NCBI GenBank assembly: GCA_007120155.1
Contig: SKOF01000158.1
Location: 1-7,691 of the forward strand
DNA from: Thioalkalivibrio sp.
GTDB lineage: Bacteria; Pseudomonadota; Gammaproteobacteria; Ectothiorhodospirales; Ectothiorhodospiraceae
Direction of reading: 5' to 3'
Length of the DNA: 7,691 nt
The notes under the pieces are model-generated. The model saw nothing but the letters and a program-made list of their open reading frames with translations. It was not told the origin of the DNA and made no database searches. The position numbers and the translations under genes were made by a program. Position 1 is the first letter of the stretch. Each line of letters begins with the position of its first letter. Below are positions 1-5,682 of this stretch, piece after piece.

Positions 1-102
1 ATCATCGAGGATGCGGTGCGCATGGCCCCGGAGCAGTACTTCTGGACACACCGGCGCTTCAAGAAACGGCAGGCAATGGCGGACCCCTACCGCCGAACCT
101 AG
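1..102 (+). CDS. lpxL: LpxL/HtrB-type lipid A biosynthesis acyltransferase, C-terminal end (partial)
   Basis: Only the last 33 codons lie in the window; the gene is cut by the left edge and is open from base 1 to a TAG stop. The visible peptide contains APEQYFWTHRRFKKR, which matches the conserved C-terminal signature of the LpxL/HtrB/LpxM late acyltransferases (P-x-Q-Y-x-W-x-H-R-R-F-K). These inner-membrane enzymes move an acyl chain from acyl-ACP to Kdo-lipid A during LPS assembly. The tail resembles LpxL more than LpxM, but the HxxxxD active site is off-window, so the paralogue is not settled. The presence of this gene supports reading the rest of the window as an LPS locus. It converges on the minus-strand kinase-like gene, 90 bp away. 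Confidence 0.8.
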   Translation: MIEDAVRMAPEQYFWTHRRFKKRQAMADPYRRT

Positions 103-110
103 CGCGCATA

Positions 111-184
111 TCTCACCACCGTTCTACTGCGGCCGCCGATGTGCGCGCTGTGACGGGGTGTAGTCGCTACGACCGGTGGTGAGA
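111..184. repeat. 11-bp perfect inverted repeat filling a convergent intergenic gap
   Basis: TCTCACCACCG at 111-121 is the exact reverse complement of CGGTGGTGAGA at 174-184, with 52 nt between the arms. A second, shorter pair, GCTGTGA at 147-153 and TCACAGC at 187-193, interlocks with it (order A-B-A'-B'), so an RNA could form either stem or a pseudoknot. The gap contains no ORF of note and no T-run, so it is not a textbook intrinsic terminator. It sits between the stop codons of two converging genes, where it could still block transcription in both directions. It could also be a small dispersed repeat with terminal inverted repeats. The 11-bp match is unlikely by chance in 90 bp; the 7-bp match is not. 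Confidence 0.5.
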
Positions 185-192
185 GATCACAG

Positions 193-903
193 CTAGGCGC
201 AACCGCCTGCAGGGACCAGGGCCTGTCCAATCCGGCGCCTGAGCCGTGCGGCGCGCCGGTGAAGCTTGTGACGCATCAGGACGGGAAACCAGCGGGACAG
301 CGGCAGCAGTTTCTTGCCCAGGGCCACACTCTTGATGTCCGCGCTCACCAGCCGCACCCGCCCGTGCGCATCCTCGCAGACGAGCAGGTTGTAGGTGTTC
401 AGATCGAACAAGGGGATCGAGTGCTCCAGGAGAAACGCCTCGAGGCGATCCACCGCCTCCAGCAGCGTGTCGGCGCGATAGCGCCGCTCGACCGTCAGCC
501 AGTGATGCAGCCGGCGGGCCGGCGTGCCGTCCTCGTTGACGATACGCTTCGACCACAGGGCCACGCCCTGGGGCGTCCAGACCAGACCGAAACACTCGGC
601 CACGTGACGGTGCAGCACAGGGCCCAGCCGGCGGCGCAGCCTGCAGTACGCGCGCCACTCGGCCGAGGTGTATCCGAAGTAAGGCAGGGTTCGCCCGATC
701 CGGCGGCGCAGCCTGTTCCGCCAGGTGGTGCGGCCCTGCTCCTCCGGGGGAAGCTCGAACTTGAGGCAACGCCCCGGATCCCCGGGGTCCAGGACGCAGA
801 TTCGGCTGGCGCTTCGGCCGATCACCACATGGCCACGCCACAGATCCGGTTCCACGGCGCGCGGCCCGGCACCACCGGCATCGCCGGCCGGTGCATCCGT
901 CAT
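193..903 (-). CDS. YrbL-like kinase-fold protein (PhoP regulatory network protein family)
   Basis: 236 aa, soluble, no signal peptide seen. The pattern fits the YrbL family (PF10707), relatives of the protein-kinase-like sugar and LPS kinases. CVLDPGDPGRCLKFE (36-50) carries the likely nucleotide-binding Lys48. AEWRAY gives a candidate helix-C Glu82. LFDLNTYNLLV (165-175) matches the catalytic D-x-x-x-x-N loop (Asp167, Asn172). SADIKS gives a candidate metal-binding Asp189. Known: E. coli YrbL is PhoP-regulated, with no firmly assigned substrate. Inferred: in this LPS setting a core-sugar (heptose or Kdo) kinase is a reasonable guess, since core kinases such as WaaP share the fold. The start ATG lies in an ATGA overlap with the stop of the upstream ELM1-family gene, which fixes the start and suggests translational coupling. 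It is the last gene of the minus-strand operon. The C-terminus is rich in Arg and may touch membrane or LPS phosphates. Confidence 0.8.
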   Translation of the reverse strand: MTDAPAGDAGGAGPRAVEPDLWRGHVVIGRSASRICVLDPGDPGRCLKFELPPEEQGRTTWRNRLRRRIGRTLPYFGYTSAEWRAYCRLRRRLGPVLHRHVAECFGLVWTPQGVALWSKRIVNEDGTPARRLHHWLTVERRYRADTLLEAVDRLEAFLLEHSIPLFDLNTYNLLVCEDAHGRVRLVSADIKSVALGKKLLPLSRWFPVLMRHKLHRRAARLRRRIGQALVPAGGCA

Positions 904-1916
904 GACGCGCCGAACCTGTCCGTGAGCATGCCGCGAATATGGGCTGCCACCCTGGGGGTATCGTTCACCGGTTCATAGCTCCAGTTCTCCAGCGGACCCG
1001 GGAATGAACGCGTGACGCCCTCCCGCCGCAGCTGGTGATGAAACACCACCAGCCGCTGGCTGTAACCTTCCAGGTCCACCACGTGGACGGGCTTTCCGGT
1101 ACTGGCGGCCTCGGACACCATGGACACGGAATCCCCTGTCACCACGATATGATCGGCCAGGCCCAACAGGGCAAGGTAGGGGTTGTCTCCCTGACCATCC
1201 CAGATGAAGTGGGGCACATCCCGAAGCGCCTCGCGCAGCGCCTCCAGGTTCTCGCTCCCGGTGCGTCGGGAAGGAGTCAGGGCGATCCCCGCCCCGTGGT
1301 TTCGGGCCAGGGCGGCCAGCTGCTTGCCGATGGACGTGCTGACCTGGGGCGTGAGCCTGCAGGTGCGATTGGAGCCGCCCACCAGGACCGCCACAAGGGG
1401 GCGCGGCAGCCCGGCAAGCCGGGCGCCCTGCGCCTGTGCCGCCTCGGCGAGTTTCTCCGGCGTTACGCGGTGCAGCGCACCCCGGGTTGCGAACACGTTC
1501 TCGCCCTCGAGACCGTCATGGCGTGGGGGCACCACCAGGTCGAAATGGCGGGCGGGAATCTGCGGATCCTGGATATGGACAGTCAGCGTCTTTCCGGCGC
1601 TCAGGCGTCGGATGGCGATGGACAGGGCGGCACTGCGGCGGCCGCAGGTAATGAGCAACCGCGGCCACGGCGGCCCCACCGGATCACTGTCCGGCGTCAG
1701 TCCATGGAACACGCCGGGGCACAGGTGCCCCGGCAGCCATCGCCAGGGCGCGCGCAGGCCGATGGTCTTGTGCTCGAAGGGCAGGCCCACCGCCTCGGCC
1801 AGGCCGATGGCCTGGCTGGTCATGCCGGCCTCACCGGTGGTCAGGGTCCAGCAACGGGCGCCGGGCACCTCAGGCGCTGACGGGCTGCTCGGGGAAGGCG
1901 AGTTCGTGGCGTGCAC
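900..1916 (-). CDS. ELM1-family protein (DUF1022, Mito_fiss_Elm1)
   Basis: 338 aa from the first GTG. The N-terminal block CWTLTTGEAGMTSQAIGLAEA is typical of the ELM1/DUF1022 family (PF06258). Further family-like blocks are LITCGRRSAALSIAIRR, VAVLVGGSNRTCRL and DHIVVTGDSVSMVSEAASTGKPV. The last resembles the donor-binding half of GT-B enzymes such as MurG (glycine-rich loop, then a Ser/Glu segment). The family is named for a plant mitochondrial fission factor, but bacterial members often sit among LPS genes and have no proven activity; a glycosyltransferase-like role is inference. The start is uncertain. GTG at 1914-1916 follows AGGA with a 5-nt spacer but overlaps the oxygenase gene by 47 bp. 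GTG at 1866-1868 lies one base after the oxygenase stop and would begin MPGARCWTL, nearer to typical family N-termini. It ends in an ATGA overlap with the kinase-like gene. Confidence 0.85.
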   Translation of the reverse strand: MHATNSPSPSSPSAPEVPGARCWTLTTGEAGMTSQAIGLAEAVGLPFEHKTIGLRAPWRWLPGHLCPGVFHGLTPDSDPVGPPWPRLLITCGRRSAALSIAIRRLSAGKTLTVHIQDPQIPARHFDLVVPPRHDGLEGENVFATRGALHRVTPEKLAEAAQAQGARLAGLPRPLVAVLVGGSNRTCRLTPQVSTSIGKQLAALARNHGAGIALTPSRRTGSENLEALREALRDVPHFIWDGQGDNPYLALLGLADHIVVTGDSVSMVSEAASTGKPVHVVDLEGYSQRLVVFHHQLRREGVTRSFPGPLENWSYEPVNDTPRVAAHIRGMLTDRFGAS

Positions 1917-2526
1917 GCCAGTCCTGGGTCACGTAGTTGATGATCAGGGAGCGCCGTACGCCCGAAATGGGACGTTTCTCGAAGCCGTGCCAGGTGTGAT
2001 CCGACGGCACAAACACCAGGGCGCTGTTGAACTCGGCCGGCGCCCGCGCGGCCAGTGTCACCGCGTCCGCGTACACGTCGGTACCCCAGTCCTCGTGGCC
2101 GGGATCCGTGGACAGGTACAGCAGCATGGTGAACTTCTTGACCCCCAGGTCCGTATGGGGCGCAAGCCAGAAACCGTCGGTGTCCAGGCAGTGCTCGATA
2201 CGCAGGCTGGTGTCGGTCAGATCCACGTCGAAGAAGCGCCCCAGGGCACCCACCACCTCGGGCGACTGGAAGGCCTCGGCGGTCTCGCGGCACACGTCGA
2301 AACGCTCATTGGCCTCCCGGTTGAAGAAGCGGCGCAGGCTGTTGTGGGTCTCGCGCTTGCCGCGGGTGTCATCGATCTTCGGCGGATCGACGGGCAGGGC
2401 AACCACGTCACGGCAGGTGGACTCGGGGAGCACATTGTGCATCGTCCAGTGCCGGTAGGGCTGCTCCCTGCGGCGGCTGGCGGCGAGGCTTTGGATAATG
2501 CTCTGCTGGATGCTTTCGACGGACAC
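1870..2526 (-). CDS. 2-oxoglutarate/Fe(II)-dependent oxygenase
   Basis: 218 aa from GTG 2526. The double-stranded beta-helix signature is clear. WLAPHTDLGVKKFTMLLYLS supplies the iron ligands His124 and Asp126, SDHTWHGFEK supplies the distal ligand His180, and VRRSLIINY supplies the 2-oxoglutarate-binding Arg (191 or 192). The N-terminal part includes PYRHWTMHNVLPES. Known: this superfamily hydroxylates small molecules, proteins and sugars, and some members (KdoO, for Kdo) act on LPS. Inferred: as first gene of an operon with an ELM1-family protein and a YrbL-like kinase, it probably hydroxylates a core sugar or glycolipid; the substrate cannot be read from sequence. The frame is open to an ATG at 2769, but that start would run through the promoter and overlap the divergent gene. 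GTG 2524-2526 is preferred: it has AGG 9 nt upstream (2536-2538) and lies about 22 nt below the predicted transcription start. Confidence 0.85.
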   Translation of the reverse strand: MSVESIQQSIIQSLAASRRREQPYRHWTMHNVLPESTCRDVVALPVDPPKIDDTRGKRETHNSLRRFFNREANERFDVCRETAEAFQSPEVVGALGRFFDVDLTDTSLRIEHCLDTDGFWLAPHTDLGVKKFTMLLYLSTDPGHEDWGTDVYADAVTLAARAPAEFNSALVFVPSDHTWHGFEKRPISGVRRSLIINYVTQDWRARHELAFPEQPVSA

Positions 2527-2554
2527 GACGGGGGACCTGCCTTGAAAGGGGTTG

Positions 2555-2583
2555 GTTCTAACATGCCAACCCCCCCCCGTCAA
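2555..2583 (-). promoter_or_regulatory. Sigma70-like promoter with a poly-G spacer, upstream of the oxygenase operon
   Basis: Read on the minus strand: TTGACG at 2583-2578 (5 of 6 to TTGACA), a 17-nt spacer, and TAGAAC at 2560-2555 (4 of 6 to TATAAT), with TG at 2563-2562 giving an extended -10. The first 8 nt of the spacer plus the last base of the -35 box are an unbroken run of nine G (nine C on the plus strand, 2570-2578). Transcription would start near 2548, leaving a leader of about 22 nt that holds the weak Shine-Dalgarno of the oxygenase gene. At the present tract length the spacing is optimal; adding or losing a G would change it. Box matches are read from sequence; promoter activity is inferred. 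Confidence 0.6.
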
Positions 2584-2654
2584 CGAAGCACCGGGGCCGC
2601 GGGACGGGGGGCCGTGTCGCGGCGGTCCGGCGTACCGGGCGCTGATGGGATAGA

Positions 2655-3812
2655 ATGTCCGATTTCCCCAAACCCCTGGTGCGGCCCCACGTGCTGACAG
2701 TCCTGCAAATCCTTCCGGCACTCGAATCGGGGGGCGTCGAGAAAGGGACGCTCGAGATCGCCCGGGCACTCACCGGAAACGGGTACCGCTCCCTGGTCAT
2801 GTCACAGGGCGGCCGCCTCGTGGCGCCGCTGCAGGGGTCCGGGAGCGAGCACTTCAACTGGCCCGTGGGCCGCAAGTCCCTGTGGACGCTCGGACTGATC
2901 CCCCGGCTGCGCCGCTTTCTGCGCGATCAACGGGTGGACATCGTCCATGCCCGGTCACGGGTGCCCGCCTGGCTGGCCTACCTGGCCTGGAAGGGCATGG
3001 ACCCGCGCACACGCCCGGGATTCATCACGACGGTGCACGGATTCTACTCGGTCAACCGCTACAGCGCGGTGATGACCAGGGGCGAGCGGGTCATCGCGGT
3101 CTCCGACAGCGTCCGTCGCTACGTGCTGGACAACTACCCGGACACGGACCCGGCGCGGCTGGTGGTGATTCACCGGGGCATCGACCGGGCGCTCTATCCC
3201 CACGGGTACACGCCGCCCGCCGACTGGCGGGCGGCGTGGCACCGGGATTACCCGCAACTGGAAGGCCGTTTCGTGCTCACGCTCCCGGGGCGGATCACCC
3301 GCCTGAAGGGTCATGGCGACCTGCTGGAGGTCCTGCGCCGGCTGCTGGACCGGGGCATACCGGCCCACGGTCTCATCGTCGGCGAGGCGCCGGCGCGCAG
3401 GCAGGCCTACCGGCGGGAGATCGAAACCCGGGCGCAACGCCTGGGCCTGGGTGATCACGTCACGTTCACCGGACATCGCTCGGACCTCCGGGAAATCATG
3501 TCTGTCTCCGGGGTGGTGCTGTCGCTCTCCACCACCCCGGAATCCTTCGGCCGCACCACCCTGGAGGCCCTGAGCCTCGGCTGCCCCGTGATGGGCTATG
3601 ACCACGGCGGCGTGGGCGAGCAGCTGGCGATGATCTATCCCGCCGGGCGAATCCCGCCGGGCGACACACAGGCACTCGCCGGACGGCTGTCCGACTGGCA
3701 CGGGAACGGGCCGCCGCCGGTTCCCGTGGCGCACGACTTCACCCTGGAGGAGATGTGCCGGCAGACCCTGGCCCAGTACGACGCGCTCCATGCGCAACGG
3801 GCATCGTCATGA
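2655..3812 (+). CDS. Glycosyltransferase family 4 (GT-B fold), LPS locus, first gene of the plus operon
   Basis: 385 aa. The N-terminal Rossmann half starts with VLQILPALESGGVEKGTLE (Gly26-Gly27 acceptor/donor loop) and has VDIVHARSRVP. The C-terminal half has LPGRITRLKGHGDLLE (Arg213 and Lys218, the usual donor phosphate contacts) and TTPESFGRTTLEAL, a perfect E-x7-E motif (Glu296, Glu304) of retaining GT4 enzymes. It should transfer an activated sugar to a lipid-linked or LPS-core acceptor at the cytoplasmic face of the inner membrane; donor and linkage cannot be told. The start is not fully certain. ATG 2655 has only GGGA upstream and lies inside TAGAATG, which itself resembles a -10 box; GTG 2679 or GTG 2691 would leave the domain whole. 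It ends in an ATGA overlap with the next glycosyltransferase. Confidence 0.9.
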   Translation: MSDFPKPLVRPHVLTVLQILPALESGGVEKGTLEIARALTGNGYRSLVMSQGGRLVAPLQGSGSEHFNWPVGRKSLWTLGLIPRLRRFLRDQRVDIVHARSRVPAWLAYLAWKGMDPRTRPGFITTVHGFYSVNRYSAVMTRGERVIAVSDSVRRYVLDNYPDTDPARLVVIHRGIDRALYPHGYTPPADWRAAWHRDYPQLEGRFVLTLPGRITRLKGHGDLLEVLRRLLDRGIPAHGLIVGEAPARRQAYRREIETRAQRLGLGDHVTFTGHRSDLREIMSVSGVVLSLSTTPESFGRTTLEALSLGCPVMGYDHGGVGEQLAMIYPAGRIPPGDTQALAGRLSDWHGNGPPPVPVAHDFTLEEMCRQTLAQYDALHAQRASS

Positions 3813-4864
3813 GGGTGACCCACGTGATGCTGAGCGGGGGGTTCGGCGGCGCCGAACGCTATTTCGTGGATCTGTGCAACGCGCTGGCCAGGCGCGGGCA
3901 CGGGGTGCAGGCCATCTGCCAACGGGGATCCGCGGCCCATGAGCGGCTGATCGGGGCGCCGGGCATCGCGCTCACGCCGATCCGTGTCATGGGCGCCTGG
4001 GATCCTCTGGCCCGCCGCGCCATCGGTCGGGCGCTCACGGCATTCCGGCCGCAACTGGTGCACGCCCACCTGGCGCGGGGTGCCTGGCTGGGCGGACAGG
4101 CAGCGCACCGGCTGGGGCTGCCGGTGATGACCAAGCTCCACAACTACGTCAAGCTGAAGTACTACCGGCACGTGGACTGGTTCAACGTGACCACCGCCAG
4201 CCAGCGGGACTATCTGCACGGCAAAGGAATCGACCCGGGCCGGATCCGTGTGATCCCCAACTTCTCCTCGCTGCCGCCGGCCACAACCCGCCCCGCCGGC
4301 CGGCCGGCGCTCAACTGGCTCAGCTACGGACGCCTGGTCCACAAGAAGGGCTTCGACCGGCTGCTGCAGGCCTTTTCAGTCCTGCGCGAGACCCACCCCG
4401 GGGCGCGCCTGTGCATCGGCGGCGACGGCGAGGAAGGGGGACGGCTGCGCGCGCTCGCCCGGGAACTGGGCCTTGCGGATCACGTGACGTTTCCCGGATG
4501 GATCTCCGACGTACCGGACGCGCTCGACCGGGCCGATGTGTTCGTACTGCCTTCCCGGGACGAACCGTTCGGCATCGTGGTGCTGGAGGCCATGGCCCGG
4601 GGCGTTCCCATCGTCTCCACGCGCACGCAGGGGCCCGTGGAGATTCTCGACGACGCCACCGCCTGGCTCTGCCGCGTGGCCGCCGCCGGCGATCTTGCCC
4701 TCGCCATGCAACGGGCGGCCGCATCCGCCGGGGAGCGTGATCTGCGGGCCGAACGGGCGCTTGCCCGTTACCGGGACGTCTACCACGAGGACGCGGTGCT
4801 GCCCGCGCTGATGGATCTTTACCGGCAGATCACCGAGACTGGCGCCGATTCCGCCCCGCCCTGA
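3809..4864 (+). CDS. Glycosyltransferase family 4 (GT-B fold), second of the pair
   Basis: 351 aa. It begins MRVTHVMLSGGFGGAERYFVD, the glycine-rich N-terminal loop of GT4 enzymes, followed by PQLVHAHLARGAW. The donor half contains LSYGRLVHKKGFDRLL (Arg175, Lys179/Lys180), GGDGEEGGRLRALARELGL, VTFPGWISDV and SRDEPFGIVVLEAMARG with E-x7-E (Glu252, Glu260). All core features of the retaining GT4 family are present, and the length is usual. The frame is open upstream to an ATG at 3755, but that start lies inside the previous gene and adds an unrelated 18-residue leader. The ATG at 3809 overlaps the previous stop as ATGA and starts exactly at the domain, so it is chosen. Tight coupling with the preceding GT4 suggests the two act in sequence on one glycan. 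The sugar specificity is unknown. Confidence 0.92.
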   Translation: MRVTHVMLSGGFGGAERYFVDLCNALARRGHGVQAICQRGSAAHERLIGAPGIALTPIRVMGAWDPLARRAIGRALTAFRPQLVHAHLARGAWLGGQAAHRLGLPVMTKLHNYVKLKYYRHVDWFNVTTASQRDYLHGKGIDPGRIRVIPNFSSLPPATTRPAGRPALNWLSYGRLVHKKGFDRLLQAFSVLRETHPGARLCIGGDGEEGGRLRALARELGLADHVTFPGWISDVPDALDRADVFVLPSRDEPFGIVVLEAMARGVPIVSTRTQGPVEILDDATAWLCRVAAAGDLALAMQRAAASAGERDLRAERALARYRDVYHEDAVLPALMDLYRQITETGADSAPP

Positions 4865-4868
4865 GCGG

Positions 4869-4887
4869 CCTGCCCCACCTGGGCAGG
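4869..4887 (+). other. Intercistronic hairpin between glycosyltransferase genes
   Basis: CCTGCCC (4869-4875), a 5-nt loop, then GGGCAGG (4881-4887) form a perfect 7-bp stem that begins 5 nt after the GT4 stop codon. No T-run follows (AAAGACC instead), so it is unlikely to be a full intrinsic terminator. In this position it could protect the upstream message from 3' exonucleases or mark a processing or partial-termination point, giving unequal expression within the operon. The function is inferred. Confidence 0.4.
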
Positions 4888-4921
4888 AAAGACCGAAATC
4901 ACCACAAGGAATCTTCGACAC

Positions 4922-5659
4922 ATGAGTGAAACACCCGGCACCAATGTCATCTGCATGAAGTGGGGAACGGCCTACACGGCCCGCGATGTGAACGTGCTCC
5001 ATCGAATGGTGGCGCGTCATCTGGCCCGGCCCCACCGCTTCGTGTGCTTCACGGACGATCCCGCGGGCCTCGAGCCCGGCATCGAGCACTTCCCCTTGCC
5101 GGATGTGCATGTGCCGCCGCGGCTCATGAACGAGGCATGGCTGAAGCTCGGCACCTACAGCGCGCCCCTGGCCGACCTGACCGGCACCGCGCTGTTTCTG
5201 GACCTGGACATCGTCATCGTGGATTCCATCGACTGCTTCTTCGAGCATCCGGGTGAATTCTGCATCATCCACAACTGGACCCATCCGGACCGCATCGTCG
5301 GCAACTCGTCGGTGTACCGGTTCAGGGTGGGCGAATTGTCCTGGGTGCTGGACAGATACCACGAGGATCCCGAACGGGCCAAGGAGACCTACCGGAACGA
5401 ACAGGCCTTCCTGTCACACAGCCTGCATGACGCAGGCGTCGACATGACCTACTGGCCGGCGGAATGGTGTGTCAGCTTCAAGAAGCACTGCATGCCCAGC
5501 CGGCTGCTGGCCCCGTTCGTGACACCCAGAAAGCCGCCCGGCGCGAGAATCATCGCCTTTCACGGACATCCGAAGCCCGATGAGGCCATCCGGGGTGAAT
5601 GGAAAGGCCGCTGGAAGAAGATGCGCCCCACGCCGTGGATCGCGGAGCACTGGAAGTAG
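4922..5659 (+). CDS. GT-A-type glycosyltransferase with DxD motif (GT8-like)
   Basis: 245 aa. The N-terminus (VICMKWGTAYTARDVNVLHR, then HRFVCFTDDP) and the central ALFLDLDIVIVDSID look like a GT-A nucleotide-sugar transferase, with Asp94-Leu-Asp96 as the metal/nucleotide-sugar DxD motif. The segment NEQAFLS (159-165) fits the acceptor-side helix of GT8-like enzymes, and the C-terminal AFHGHPKP (His214, His216) resembles the H-x-x-G-x-K-P-type metal ligand region. It probably adds one sugar to the LPS outer core or to a surface glycan. The exact family is uncertain; I am sure of the fold class and not of the family. The start has AAGGA at 4906-4910, 11 nt upstream. It is separated from the GT4 pair by 57 bp carrying a hairpin, and is followed after 23 bp by the ligase gene. 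Confidence 0.82.
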   Translation: MSETPGTNVICMKWGTAYTARDVNVLHRMVARHLARPHRFVCFTDDPAGLEPGIEHFPLPDVHVPPRLMNEAWLKLGTYSAPLADLTGTALFLDLDIVIVDSIDCFFEHPGEFCIIHNWTHPDRIVGNSSVYRFRVGELSWVLDRYHEDPERAKETYRNEQAFLSHSLHDAGVDMTYWPAEWCVSFKKHCMPSRLLAPFVTPRKPPGARIIAFHGHPKPDEAIRGEWKGRWKKMRPTPWIAEHWK

Positions 5660-5682
5660 GCCGAAACCGCGAACCCCTGCAA

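Noticed and set aside
259..978. Plus-strand frame opposite the YrbL-like gene
   Set aside because: No motifs; the minus-strand frame has kinase-fold residues and an ATGA junction.
1204..2697. 497-codon open frame on the plus strand
   Set aside because: Lies antisense to the oxygenase and ELM1-family genes, which have clear family motifs; the translation shows no recognisable domain and is an expected by-product of high G+C.
2527..2769. N-terminal extension of the oxygenase to ATG 2769, with the poly-G tract as a coding contingency tract
   Set aside because: The extension would translate the promoter, overlap the divergent gene and add an Arg/Gly/Pro-rich leader with no family match; the tract fits promoter spacing much better.
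4376..5362. 328-codon minus-strand frame across the GT4/GT-A boundary
   Set aside because: Gly/His-rich shadow translation covering two real plus-strand genes and the gap between them.
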